The notes beneath the pieces were generated by a model. It was given only the letters and a program-made list of their open reading frames with translations, made no database searches and was not told the origin of the DNA. A DNA stretch of 64,000 nucleotides. Origin: UBA10649 sp963749905. Lineage in GTDB: Bacteria; Actinomycetota; Actinomycetes; S36-B12. The DNA lies in the NCBI GenBank assembly GCA_963749905.1, contig CAVVOF010000003.1, forward strand, positions 682,001-746,000, written 5' to 3'. Shown piece after piece: positions 44,001-52,574 of this stretch (its first letter is position 1; each line of letters opens with the position of its first letter). A program made the translations under genes and the position numbers.

Positions 44001-44670
44001 GCGGTGGCCACCAGGGAGCGGAGGATGGACGTGAAGAAGGGCAGGCCGTCGATCGACGGACCGGTGAGCGGCTCGACGGCGTGCTCCGGATGCGGCATCA
44101 GGCCGACCACGTTGCCCCGCTCGTTGCGGATGCCGGCGATGTCACGGCGGCTGCCGTTGGGGTTGACCTCGAGGTAGCGGGCGATGACCCGGCCCTCGCT
44201 CTCGAGCAGGTCGAGGGTGGCCTCGTCGGCGACGTAGCCGCCCTCGCCGTTCTTCAGCGGGATGACGATCTCCTGGCCGGCCTCGTAGTCGGACGTCCAC
44301 ATCGAGGTGGTGTCCTCGATGCGCAGCAGCTGATCGCGGCAGACGAAGTGCAGCGAGTCGTTGCGGGTCAGGGCACCGGGCAGCAGGTGGGTCTCGCACA
44401 GGATCTGGAAGCCGTTGCAGATGCCGAGGACGGGCAGGCCGCCCTTGGCCGCGTCGACGAGCGAGTGCATCACGGGGGCGAAGCGCGCGATCGCGCCGCA
44501 GCGCAGGTAGTCGCCGTACGAGAAGCCGCCCGGGAGCACGACCGCGTCGACCGACTTGAGGTCGGCGTCACCGTGCCAGAGGCTGACCGGATCGCCACCT
44601 GCGAGGCGTACCGCGCGGCGGCGTCCTGATCGTCGAGCGTGCCGGGGAAGGTGACGACGCCGATCCGCAT
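43997..44670 (-). CDS. purQ: Phosphoribosylformylglycinamidine synthase subunit PurQ, interrupted by a frameshift
   Basis: Glutaminase subunit of FGAM synthase. The start MRIGVVTFPGTLDDQDAA is in one frame; the rest, VVLPGGFSYGDYLRCGAIA, GICNGFQILCE with the catalytic Cys, and LMPHPEHAVE with the catalytic His/Glu, is in another. The span is 674 bases, one short of a multiple of three. Inserting one base at the GG at 44617-44618 gives DAARAVRLAGGDPVSLWHG, exactly the family text, and a 224-residue protein. It overlaps purL (ATGA) and starts 2 bases after purS. A sequencing deletion is the simplest reading. Confidence 0.92.
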
Positions 44671-44672
44671 GC

Positions 44673-44918
44673 TCACTGTTCCACCGTCATGCGGAAGTCC
44701 TCGATGACCGGATTGCTGAGCAACTCGCCGGCGAGCCGCTCCATCAGGTCGGCGCGATCGCCCTCGAGGTCACCCTCGAGCTCGATCACGAACTGCTTCC
44801 CCTGGCGCACGTCACGGACGCCGCTGAGGCCGAGGCGGCCGAGGGCTCCCTGGACGGCGCGCCCCTGCGGGTCGAGGATCTCGGGCTTGAGCATGACGTC
44901 GACGACGACGCGGGCCAC
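44673..44918 (-). CDS. purS: Phosphoribosylformylglycinamidine synthase subunit PurS
   Basis: An 81-residue small subunit that holds PurL and PurQ together. Text MARVVVDVMLKPEILDPQG is typical, as is RQGKQFVIELEG. I prefer GTG at 44918, which has AGGAG about seven bases upstream and matches homologous starts. The GTG two codons earlier lies against the ribosome site. It is first gene of the purS-purQ-purL-sterol-carrier operon, downstream of a 33-bp hairpin. Confidence 0.93.
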   Translation of the reverse strand: MARVVVDVMLKPEILDPQGRAVQGALGRLGLSGVRDVRQGKQFVIELEGDLEGDRADLMERLAGELLSNPVIEDFRMTVEQ

Positions 44919-44983
44919 GGGCACTCCTGGGTTCGTTCGAGCGGTACGCCAACCCTACCGGCCGCCCGTCCCGGGTCGAAAAG

Positions 44984-45053
44984 CCTTCGCGAGTGTGCGC
45001 TCGTTGTCGCTTTGGCATCCGCCAAAGCGACAACGAGCGCACACTCGCGAAGG
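44984..45053. terminator. 33-bp perfect hairpin between galE and purS
   Basis: Arms at 44984-45016 and 45021-45053 are perfect 33-base inverted repeats with a four-base loop ATCC. It starts 60 bases past the galE stop and ends 66 bases before the purS start, both on the minus strand. It would end the purD-purB-purC-galE transcript. No T-run is present. It is unusually long and perfect for a terminator. Confidence 0.75.
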
Positions 45054-45111
45054 GGTTGACCGGGGCGAAGGGGTTGGACGGGCGCGGGCTGACCGGGCGC
45101 GGGCCGGCCGG
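45047..45111. repeat. Short tandem repeats downstream of galE
   Basis: GCGAAGGGGTTGACCGGG (45047-45064) is repeated as GCGAAGGGGTTGGACGGG (45065-45082), followed by CGCGGGCTGACCGGG and CGCGGGCCGGCCGG. The first copy overlaps the right arm of the hairpin. It lies immediately after the galE stop codon. Confidence 0.6.
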
Positions 45112-45113
45112 CG

Positions 45114-46082
45114 TCAGGATCCGTGCTGGGCCTGCCAGGCGCTCCAGGCGGACGCCACCATCTCCGGCAGGTCCCGGGTGGCGCGCCAGTCCAGCTCCGC
45201 CTCCGCCCGCTCGGTCGCCGCCCAGGTCGCCGGCGGATCGCCCGCCCGGCGGCCCACCACCTCCGCGTCGACGTCACGGCCCACGGCGGCCGAGATCGCG
45301 TCCATGACCTCGCGCACGGACACCCCACGGCCGCGCCCGACGTTGAACGCGTCCGCCCGGCCCCCCTCCTCGCAGCGCGCCGCCGCGGCGACGTGCGCCT
45401 CGGCCAGGTCGACGACGTGGATGTAGTCGCGGACGCAGGTGCCGTCGGGGGTCGGGTAGTCATCGCCGAAGATCCGGGGTCGACGGCCCTCGTCCAGCGC
45501 CCGGAACACCATCGGGATCAGGTTGTTCACGCTGGTGTCCCCGAGGTCATCGCTGCCGGCCCCAGCCACGTTGAAGTAGCGCAGCGCCGCCCACGACAGG
45601 CCCCAGGCCACGCCGGCATCTCGGCTCATCCACTCGCCGACGACCTTGGTCTCGCCGTACGGCGACTCGGGCGTCAGCGCCGCGTCCTCGGTGACCGGGT
45701 TCTGCTCGGGCGTGCCGTAGACCGCGGCAGACGACGAGTACACGAGCCGCCGCACGCCGGCACCCTCCATCGCCTCGAGCACGGTGAGGAAGCCACCCAC
45801 GTTCTCGCGGTAGTAGTACAGCGGAATGTCCACCGACTCGCCTGCGGCCTTCTTCGCGGCGAGATGTATGACCCCGTCGACGGCGTGGGTCCGCAGCGCA
45901 TGCACCAGCGTCGCCGCATCCGCCACGTCACCCGTCACCACCGGCACGTCGTCCGGCACCCGGCTGCGCAGGCCCGCGGAGAAGTCGTCGTACACCACTA
46001 CGTCGCGCCCGCTCGCCAGCAGCGAGCGCACGACATGTCCGCCGATGTACCCGGCCCCTCCAGTCACGAGCCAGGTCGTCAT
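45114..46082 (-). CDS. galE: UDP-glucose 4-epimerase GalE
   Basis: A 322-residue extended SDR. GGAGYIGGHVVRSLL binds NAD at the N-terminus. LVYSSSAAVYG gives the catalytic Ser region, and SPYGETKVVGEWM contains the catalytic Tyr-x3-Lys. RYFNVAGAGSDDLG is typical of GalE. It interconverts UDP-glucose and UDP-galactose in the cytoplasm. It overlaps the purC stop by four bases, so it is translationally coupled to a purine gene, an unusual position. Confidence 0.9.
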   Translation of the reverse strand: MTTWLVTGGAGYIGGHVVRSLLASGRDVVVYDDFSAGLRSRVPDDVPVVTGDVADAATLVHALRTHAVDGVIHLAAKKAAGESVDIPLYYYRENVGGFLTVLEAMEGAGVRRLVYSSSAAVYGTPEQNPVTEDAALTPESPYGETKVVGEWMSRDAGVAWGLSWAALRYFNVAGAGSDDLGDTSVNNLIPMVFRALDEGRRPRIFGDDYPTPDGTCVRDYIHVVDLAEAHVAAAARCEEGGRADAFNVGRGRGVSVREVMDAISAAVGRDVDAEVVGRRAGDPPATWAATERAEAELDWRATRDLPEMVASAWSAWQAQHGS

Positions 46083-46984
46083 GCGAACGTCTCCCCGGTC
46101 AGCCGCTCATAGGCCTCGACGTACTTGGCTCGCGTCTGCTCGACGACGCGGTCCGGCAGCGGGGGCGGCGGCTCGTTCGACCCGCGATCCCACCCGGACT
46201 CCGGCGAGGTCAGCCAGTCACGCACGAACTGCTTGTCGAAGGAGGGCTGCGGCCCACCCGGGTGCCACGTGGCGGCGTCCCAGTACCGCGACGAGTCCGG
46301 CGTCAGCACCTCGTCGGCCAGCACGATCCGGCCCGCGTTCTTGCCGGTCTTCGCGAACCCGAACTCGAACTTGGTGTCGGCGAGGATGAGCCCGCGAGCC
46401 CGGGCGATCTCGAGGGCCCGGATGTAGACGTCGAGCGTCATCCGCTTGAGCTCCTGCGCCTCCTCCTGCCCGATCATCACGATCACCTCGTCGTAGGTGA
46501 CGTTCACGTCGTGCTCGCCCAGCGCCGCCTTCGTCGCCGGCGTGAAGAGCGGCTTCGGCAGTTCGGAGCCGTCGACGAGTCCCGGCGGCAGTCCGTTGCC
46601 GCAGATCCGCCCGGTCTCGCGGTAGTCGGCGAGGCCCGACCCGGCCAGGTAGCCGCGGGCCACGCACTCGACGGGGAGCATCTCCAGCTCCTCGCACACC
46701 ATCGCCCGACCGGCCACCGCCTTGGGGATCTTGCCCGACGCGACGTGGTTCGGCACCACGCCCTGCAGCTTCTGGAACCACCACTTCGACAGCGCCGTCA
46801 GGATCCGGCCCTTGTCCGGGATGGGCGTGGGCAGCACCCAGTCATAGGCGGAGATGCGATCACTGGCGACGAACAGCAGCTTGCCGTCCGGCGTGCGGTA
46901 GAGGTCTCGCACCTTCCCGGAGTACAGGTGCTCGTACTCCGGGGGCAGGCCGTAGTCGGTCGGCTCGAGGCTGACGTTGCCCAT
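46079..46984 (-). CDS. purC: Phosphoribosylaminoimidazole-succinocarboxamide synthase PurC
   Basis: A 301-residue SAICAR synthetase, which joins aspartate to CAIR with ATP. Text YSGKVRDLYRTPDGKLLFVA, ASDRISAYDWVLP, VECVARGYLAGSGLADY, and ILADTKFEFGFAK mark substrate and metal sites. The C-terminal FDKQFVRDWL is typical of the longer actinobacterial/yeast form. Its ATG overlaps the purB stop by one base, and its end overlaps galE. Confidence 0.95.
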   Translation of the reverse strand: MGNVSLEPTDYGLPPEYEHLYSGKVRDLYRTPDGKLLFVASDRISAYDWVLPTPIPDKGRILTALSKWWFQKLQGVVPNHVASGKIPKAVAGRAMVCEELEMLPVECVARGYLAGSGLADYRETGRICGNGLPPGLVDGSELPKPLFTPATKAALGEHDVNVTYDEVIVMIGQEEAQELKRMTLDVYIRALEIARARGLILADTKFEFGFAKTGKNAGRIVLADEVLTPDSSRYWDAATWHPGGPQPSFDKQFVRDWLTSPESGWDRGSNEPPPPLPDRVVEQTRAKYVEAYERLTGETFA

Positions 46985-48414
46985 CAGAGGATCTCCCCCG
47001 GTCGATAGCCGGCGGCGTCAGGGAACCGCTCGACGACAGCTTGGACCCGGTCCGCGACAGCGCGGACCTGGCTGGCCGCGGCACCGGTGAAGGCGAGCGG
47101 CTCCGCGACCAGCGCGGCGAGCTCGTCCGCCGAAAGGCCCAGGCGCTCGTCGGCGGCAAGCCTGGCCATCAGGTCGTTCTCCCCGCGAGCGTCCTCGCGC
47201 ATCGCCAGCGCGACGGCGACCGCGTGCTCCTTGATCGCCTCGTGCGCGGTCTCGCGGCCGACACCCTTGCGGACGGCGGCCATCAGCACCTTGGTCGTGG
47301 ACAGGAACGGCAGGTACCGCTCGAGCTCGCGGTCGATGACCGCCGGGAAGGCGCCGAAGTCGTCGAGCACGGTCAGGAAGGTCTCGAACATGCCGTCGAT
47401 CGCGAAGAAGGCATCGGGCAGCGCCACCCGCCGCACGACGGAGCAGTACACGTCGCCCTCGTTCCACTGCGAGCCGGCGAGGTCGGCGACCATGGTCAGG
47501 TAGCCGCGCAGCAGCACAGCGAAGCCGTTGACGCGCTCGCAGGAGCGCGAGTTCATCTTGTGCGGCATGGCCGACGAGCCGACCTGCCCCGGGCGGAATC
47601 CCTCGGTGACGAGATCCAGGCCGGCCATCAGCCTGATCGTGGTGGCCAGGCTCGAGGGACCGGCCGCCACCTGTGACAGCGCCGACACCACGTCGAGATC
47701 GAGGGAGCGCGGATACACCTGGCCCACGCTGTCCAGTACGTGCCCGAATCCGAGGTGCGTCGCCACAGCCTGCTCGAGGGCTTCCAGCCGGGCCTCGTCG
47801 CCGCCCATCAGGTCGAGCATGTCCTGGGCGGTGCCGACCGGGCCCTTGATGCCGCGCAGGGGATATCGCGCGATGAGGTTGTCGAGCCGATCGAAGGCGA
47901 CGAGCAGCTCGTCGGCGGCGCTGGCGAACCGCTTGCCCAGCGTCGTCGTCTGCGCCGGGACGTTGTGCGACCGACCCGTCAGCGCGGTGTCCGAGTAGGC
48001 CACTGCGAGCGCCGACAGCCGGTCCAGTGCTGCCACGCAACGATCACGGACGATCAGCAGGGCGTCGCGGACCTGCAGCTGCTCGACGTTCTCCGTGAGG
48101 TCGCGCGACGTCATGCCGACGTGCACGTACTCGTGGCCCGCCAGCGCGTTGAACTCCTCGATGCGTGCCTTGACGTCGTGCTTGGTGACCCGCTCACGCT
48201 CGGCAATTGACTCGAGGTCGACCTGGTCGATGACCCGGTGGTAGTCCTCGAGCGCACTGGTCGGGATGTCCAGCCCGAGCTCGACCTGCGCGGCGGCCAC
48301 CGCGAGCCACAGCCGGCGCTCCATCACGATCTTCGCCTCCGGTGACCACACCGAGGTCATGTCCCCGGAGGCGTACCGCCCGGCGAGGACGTTCGGGATC
48401 GTCGGCTTCGACAC
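46984..48414 (-). CDS. purB: Adenylosuccinate lyase PurB
   Basis: A 476-residue lyase of the fumarase superfamily, acting twice in purine synthesis (SAICAR and adenylosuccinate cleavage). The superfamily signature is SSAMPHKMNSRSCERV. Other motifs are HVGMTSRDLTENVEQLQVRD (as HVGMTSRDLTENV) and TLGKRFA. GTG start. Two bases separate it from purD, and one base overlaps purC, so purD-purB-purC-galE is one operon. Confidence 0.94.
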   Translation of the reverse strand: MSKPTIPNVLAGRYASGDMTSVWSPEAKIVMERRLWLAVAAAQVELGLDIPTSALEDYHRVIDQVDLESIAERERVTKHDVKARIEEFNALAGHEYVHVGMTSRDLTENVEQLQVRDALLIVRDRCVAALDRLSALAVAYSDTALTGRSHNVPAQTTTLGKRFASAADELLVAFDRLDNLIARYPLRGIKGPVGTAQDMLDLMGGDEARLEALEQAVATHLGFGHVLDSVGQVYPRSLDLDVVSALSQVAAGPSSLATTIRLMAGLDLVTEGFRPGQVGSSAMPHKMNSRSCERVNGFAVLLRGYLTMVADLAGSQWNEGDVYCSVVRRVALPDAFFAIDGMFETFLTVLDDFGAFPAVIDRELERYLPFLSTTKVLMAAVRKGVGRETAHEAIKEHAVAVALAMREDARGENDLMARLAADERLGLSADELAALVAEPLAFTGAAASQVRAVADRVQAVVERFPDAAGYRPGEIL

Positions 48415-48416
48415 GA

Positions 48417-49688
48417 TCAGGACTCCTTCTCCGCCGCAGTGGCCGCGATGTCACGCCGATGGTGGGAGCCTTCGAGGCGGATGAGGTCGACGCCCGCGTA
48501 GGCACGCTCCCGAGCCCGCGCCAGCGTCTCGCCGTGCGCCGTGACGGACAGCACGCGGCCGCCGGAGGACGCGATCTCCCCCGAGTCGGTGACCGTCGTG
48601 CCCGCGTGGAACACGTCGACGTTCGCCTCGTCCGCGGCCGTCTCCAGCCCGGAGATCACGTCACCCAGGCGCGGTGCCGACGGGTAGCCCTCCGCGGCGA
48701 TCACCACCGTGACGGCGTAGCCGGACTGCCAGGCCAGCTGCGGCACCTGGTCGAGGTGGCCGACGGCAGCAGCATGCAGCAGTTGCCCGAGCGGCGTGCG
48801 GAGATTGGCCAGCACCACCTGGGTCTCCGGGTCGCCGAAGCGTGCGTTGAACTCCACCACGCGAACGCCGCGCGACGTCATCGCCAGCCCTGCGTACAGC
48901 AGGCCGACGAAGGGCATCCCTCGGTGCCGCATCGCATCGACCATGGGCTGCAGGACGCGGGCGGTCACGTTCTCGATGAGGTCCGTCGGCGCCCATGGCA
49001 GCGGTGAGTATGCGCCCATGCCGCCGGTGTTGGGCCCGGTGTCGCCCTCGCCCACCCGCTTGAAGTCCTGCGCCGGCTGCATCGGCAGCACGGTCGTGCC
49101 GTCCGTGATCGCGAAGAGGGAGACCTCGGGACCGTCGAGGAACTGCTCAACGATGACCTGCGCATCGTTGCCGTGGGACAGGCAGGTGCGTGCATGATCG
49201 AGGGCCGCCTCGTGGTCACTCGTGACGACGACGCCCTTGCCGGCGGCCAGACCGTCGTCCTTCACGACGTACGGCGGGCCGAACTGGTCCAGGGCGGCTG
49301 CGACCTCGTCCACGGTCGTGCACACGTGTGCCATCGCAGTGGGCACGCCCGCCTCGGCCATGACCTGCTTGGCGAACGCCTTGCTGCCCTCCAGCTGGGC
49401 CGCCGCGGCCGACGGTCCGAAGCAGGCGATGCCGAGCTCCCGGACCGCGTCGGCCGCACCGGCGACGAGCGGAACCTCGGGTCCGATCACCACGAGGTCC
49501 GGGGTCATCTCGTCGGCCAGCGCAGCCACCGCCTGCGGGTCCGCGACATCGACCGGGCGGGTGGGCACCACCTGCGCCATGCCGGCATTTCCGGGCGCCG
49601 CCACCACCTCGGTGACGGAGTCGTCCGCGAGCAGGGCGGTGACGATGGCGTGCTCTCGGGCACCTGAGCCGATGACGAGGACCTTCAC
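48417..49688 (-). CDS. purD: Phosphoribosylamine-glycine ligase PurD
   Basis: A 423-residue ATP-grasp enzyme that makes GAR, the second step of purine synthesis. The N-terminus VLVIGSGAREHAIV is diagnostic. The ATP-grasp part has PYVVKDDGLAAGKGVVV, and VEFNARFGDPETQVVL contains the metal-binding Glu/Asn. GTG start with TAGGGT exactly six bases upstream (49695-49700), so it is leaderless. First gene of the purD-purB-purC-galE operon. Confidence 0.95.
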   Translation of the reverse strand: MKVLVIGSGAREHAIVTALLADDSVTEVVAAPGNAGMAQVVPTRPVDVADPQAVAALADEMTPDLVVIGPEVPLVAGAADAVRELGIACFGPSAAAAQLEGSKAFAKQVMAEAGVPTAMAHVCTTVDEVAAALDQFGPPYVVKDDGLAAGKGVVVTSDHEAALDHARTCLSHGNDAQVIVEQFLDGPEVSLFAITDGTTVLPMQPAQDFKRVGEGDTGPNTGGMGAYSPLPWAPTDLIENVTARVLQPMVDAMRHRGMPFVGLLYAGLAMTSRGVRVVEFNARFGDPETQVVLANLRTPLGQLLHAAAVGHLDQVPQLAWQSGYAVTVVIAAEGYPSAPRLGDVISGLETAADEANVDVFHAGTTVTDSGEIASSGGRVLSVTAHGETLARARERAYAGVDLIRLEGSHHRRDIAATAAEKES

Positions 49689-49739
49689 GCGACAACCCTA
49701 GTGTTCGGCCTCAAGGGGTCGTTCGGGGTTGGAGGGCGG

Positions 49740-50720
49740 ATGCTCGCGCTGACGGGCTGGGCGGTCCTCGGCCTGTCGACCCTGCTCTTCGCGACCCGGT
49801 TCCTGACCAGCCACTGGCAGCCCCTGGTGGTCGCAGCCACCTTCGCCTACTTCGCCGTCCCGGGCGCGGTCCTCGGCTCCCTGCTGCTCGTCGCCGGCGG
49901 CTCAGCAGGCTGGGTACCCGGCCTGCTCCTGGCCGCAGTGATGGCGACGGCCGAGGCGCGGCCCTGGCTTCATCGGCGGCCGGCCGGCGAGCACCTGCTG
50001 ACCGTCCTCACCGCCAACGTGTGGTGCGGGCGAGGAGACCCGGCGGCCGTGCTCGCCCTTGCCCGCGACCACGACGTCGACGTCATCGCGTTGCAGGAGA
50101 CCACGGCGGAGTTCGTCGCCGGTCTGGAGAAGGCCGGCGTGTCCGCGCTCTTCCCCCACGCGGTGGTCGCCGCCGCGCCGGACTGGGAGGGCGCCGGCGT
50201 GTGGAGTCGACGGCCGCTACGCGACGAAGTCGTTGCGCGGCGCGGCACGCTCTACCGGGTCGAGGCCACCGTCAGGCTCGGCGCTTCCGAGTCCCCTGAC
50301 GACCCGACGGTGATGAGCGTGCACGTGCATGCGCCTTGGCCGGGCCCACCGGGGCCTTGGCATGAGCAGCTGGAGGAACTGCGCACGCGGTTCCGCGACG
50401 CGACTCGCCCGCTCGTCGTCGCCGGGGACTTCAACGCGACCCTCGATCACGCGCGCTTCCGGCGGCTGCTGCAGCAGGCCACCGATGCCGCAGTCTCGGC
50501 ACGTGCCTGGACGACGCGCACCTGGCCCGCGCACCTCCCTGGTCCGTTGCTCATCGCCATCGATCACGTGGTGGTCCGCGGGCTGAGCGCCAGCCAGGTC
50601 ACCGCGCACCACATCCCGGGCGCCGACCACCTGGCCGTGATCGCCACCGTCATCCGCGACCGACCAGGCCCTACGAGCAGTCGGGGTCCTCGAGGTCGCA
50701 GAACTCGACCCACTCCATGA
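49740..50720 (+). CDS. Membrane-anchored endonuclease/exonuclease/phosphatase family protein
   Basis: A 326-residue protein with two to three N-terminal hydrophobic helices (about 1-75) followed by an EEP domain: TVLTANVWCGRGDP, DVDVIALQETTAEF with the metal-binding Glu, VVAGDFNATLDH with Asp/Asn, and GADHLAVIATV with the catalytic Asp-His pair. These enzymes cleave phosphodiesters; the substrate could be DNA or lipid. The ATG at 49740 follows GGAGGG. The 3' end overlaps the convergent lipoprotein gene by 50 bases, so the last ~16 residues may be out of frame or real overlap. Confidence 0.82.
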   Translation: MLALTGWAVLGLSTLLFATRFLTSHWQPLVVAATFAYFAVPGAVLGSLLLVAGGSAGWVPGLLLAAVMATAEARPWLHRRPAGEHLLTVLTANVWCGRGDPAAVLALARDHDVDVIALQETTAEFVAGLEKAGVSALFPHAVVAAAPDWEGAGVWSRRPLRDEVVARRGTLYRVEATVRLGASESPDDPTVMSVHVHAPWPGPPGPWHEQLEELRTRFRDATRPLVVAGDFNATLDHARFRRLLQQATDAAVSARAWTTRTWPAHLPGPLLIAIDHVVVRGLSASQVTAHHIPGADHLAVIATVIRDRPGPTSSRGPRGRRTRPTP

Positions 50721-51114
50721 ACGGGAACGGGCCGTTGGCGGCGTCGTAGGACGCCAGGTCAACCAGCGTGACCCGAAGCGGTGAGGTGGTGCCGCAGTCC
50801 CCGAAGACGGCCGGCTCGTCCAAGGTCAGGGTGCCGAAGGTCAGCTGCCCGTCCAGGGGGCGGGGCTGACCCGACCCGTCCGGGGGGCAGAGGACGAACG
50901 AGTCGCCTGGCACGCCGATCGCGAAGGTCGACTCCGCGTCGCCGGTCGTCACGATCGCCTGCTCGCCGGTGATGGTGAGGTCGGCGTCGAGACTCTGCGT
51001 GCCCGACGTCGCATAGGCGCGGTAGGAGCCGTCGGCGACGTCCGACGGACCGCTTCCACACCCCGCGAGCACGAGGGCCACGGGAGCCGCGGCGAGCGCC
51101 GCCGCCGGTCGCAT
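50671..51114 (-). CDS. Hypothetical lipoprotein
   Basis: A 147-residue exported lipoprotein. The signal peptide ends in LVLAGC (Cys19) followed by GSGPSDVADGSYRAYATSG. The mature part is beta-rich with several Cys, ending MEWVEFCDLEDPDC. No known domain. It starts 2 bases after the aminotransferase stop without a separated ribosome site (GAGG directly before ATG), so it is translationally coupled to that gene. The stop overlaps the end of the convergent EEP gene. Confidence 0.7.
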   Translation of the reverse strand: MRPAAALAAAPVALVLAGCGSGPSDVADGSYRAYATSGTQSLDADLTITGEQAIVTTGDAESTFAIGVPGDSFVLCPPDGSGQPRPLDGQLTFGTLTLDEPAVFGDCGTTSPLRVTLVDLASYDAANGPFPFMEWVEFCDLEDPDCS

Positions 51115-51116
51115 CC

Positions 51117-52472
51117 TCAGTTCGTGCCGGTGTAGTACGAGTCGATCTCGCTGAACGCGTCGTCGAGGATGGCGAGGCCCTCCTTGGCCTCCTCATCCGT
51201 GATCGTGCACGGCGGCACGACATGCAGCCGGTTGAAGTTGGCGAACGGCATGGCGCCGCGCTTCTTCATCGCGGTCGCCAGCTCGGTCATGGCCGGCGAC
51301 GTTCCGCCGTACGGGGCGAGCGGCTCGCGAGTCGCACGGTCGGTGACCAGGTCGAGCGCCCAGAACACGCCCAGGCCGCGCACCTCGCCGATGACCGGGT
51401 GCCGCTCGGCGAGCGCGCGCAGGCCGGGGCCGAGCACGTCCTCGCCGATCCGGGCCGCGTTCTCGACGATGCCCTCCTCCTTCATCGCATCGATCGACGC
51501 GACGATGGAAGCGGCCGCCAGCGGGTGGCCGGAGTAGGTCAGGCCGCCCGGGAAGACCCGCGCGTCGAAAGTGGCCGCGATGTCATCGGAGATGATCACG
51601 CCGCCGACCGGCACGTACCCGGAGTTCGAGCCCTTGGCGAAGGTGATCAGGTCGGGGGCCACGTTGAAGTGGTCGAATGCGAACCAGCGACCGGTGCGGC
51701 CGAAGCCGGCCATCACCTCGTCGGCGATGTAGACGATCCCGTACTTGTCGCACAATGCTCGGACGCCCTCGAGATAGCCCGGCGGTGGCACCAGCACGCC
51801 GGCCGTGCCGACGACGGTCTCGATGAGGAGCGCCGCGATGGTGGCCGGCCCCTCGAAGACGATGACCTGCTCGAGGTGCTCCAGTGCGCGGGCTGTCTCC
51901 TCCTCAGGGGTGGTGGCCCAGAAGGACGAGCGGTACAGGTACGGGCCGAAGAAGTGGACGACATGGTCCGCGTACTCGTTCGGCCAGCGACGCGGGTCGC
52001 CCGTGGCCTGGATCGCGGTGCCGGTGTTGCCGTGGTACGAGCGGTAGAAGGCCAGCACCTTCTCGCGCCCGGTGTGCAGGCGCGCCATCCGGATGGCGTT
52101 CTCGTTGGCGTCGGCTCCGCCATTGGTGAAGAAGACCTTGTTCATCCCCTCGGGGGCCAGCTCCACGATCCGCTTGGCGGCCTCGCCGCGCACGTCATTG
52201 GCGTGCTGCGGGGCGATGGTCGCGAGCTTCCCGGCCTGCTCCTGGATCGCCGCGACGACCTTCGGGTGCTGGTGGCCGATGTTCACGTTCACCAGCTGCG
52301 AGGACAGGTCGAGGAACCGGTTGCCCTCGTAGTCCCACACGTAGCAGCCCTCGGCCCGGGCGATGCACATCGGGTTGAGTGCGCCCTGGGCGCTCCACGA
52401 GTGGAAGACGTGCGCCCGGTCGTTGGCGAAGACCTCGGCGCCGAGCTGGGGATCGGGGGTGGGTGTGCTCAT
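51117..52472 (-). CDS. Class III (omega) aminotransferase
   Basis: A 451-residue PLP enzyme of the omega-amino-acid/taurine-pyruvate type. Text CYVWDYEGNRFLDLSSQLV, VFFTNGGADANENAIRMAR, YRSYHGNTGTAIQATGDPR and the catalytic Lys in FAKGSNSGYVPVGGV (K about residue 285) are all present. The preceding VYIADEVMAGFGRTGRW contains the PLP-binding Asp. The amino donor is unknown; polyamine-derived aldehydes or beta-alanine are possible. The ATG has AGGAG upstream. It is the first gene of a two-gene unit with the lipoprotein. Confidence 0.88.
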   Translation of the reverse strand: MSTPTPDPQLGAEVFANDRAHVFHSWSAQGALNPMCIARAEGCYVWDYEGNRFLDLSSQLVNVNIGHQHPKVVAAIQEQAGKLATIAPQHANDVRGEAAKRIVELAPEGMNKVFFTNGGADANENAIRMARLHTGREKVLAFYRSYHGNTGTAIQATGDPRRWPNEYADHVVHFFGPYLYRSSFWATTPEEETARALEHLEQVIVFEGPATIAALLIETVVGTAGVLVPPPGYLEGVRALCDKYGIVYIADEVMAGFGRTGRWFAFDHFNVAPDLITFAKGSNSGYVPVGGVIISDDIAATFDARVFPGGLTYSGHPLAAASIVASIDAMKEEGIVENAARIGEDVLGPGLRALAERHPVIGEVRGLGVFWALDLVTDRATREPLAPYGGTSPAMTELATAMKKRGAMPFANFNRLHVVPPCTITDEEAKEGLAILDDAFSEIDSYYTGTN

Positions 52473-52574
52473 GACTGCTCCTATGGGCGACGTGCTCGGG
52501 ACCATTCGAGCACTGGATGCGAGGGTACGGGGGATCTGGCCGGGCACGCGAGCAGGCTCCATCGCCCGGGTGGA
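52473..52574. promoter_or_regulatory. Intergenic region upstream of the aminotransferase
   Basis: A 102-base spacer between the aminotransferase start and the double-GNAT stop, both on the minus strand. AGGAG of the aminotransferase ribosome site lies in it. I see no clear -10/-35 or hairpin. Confidence 0.3.
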
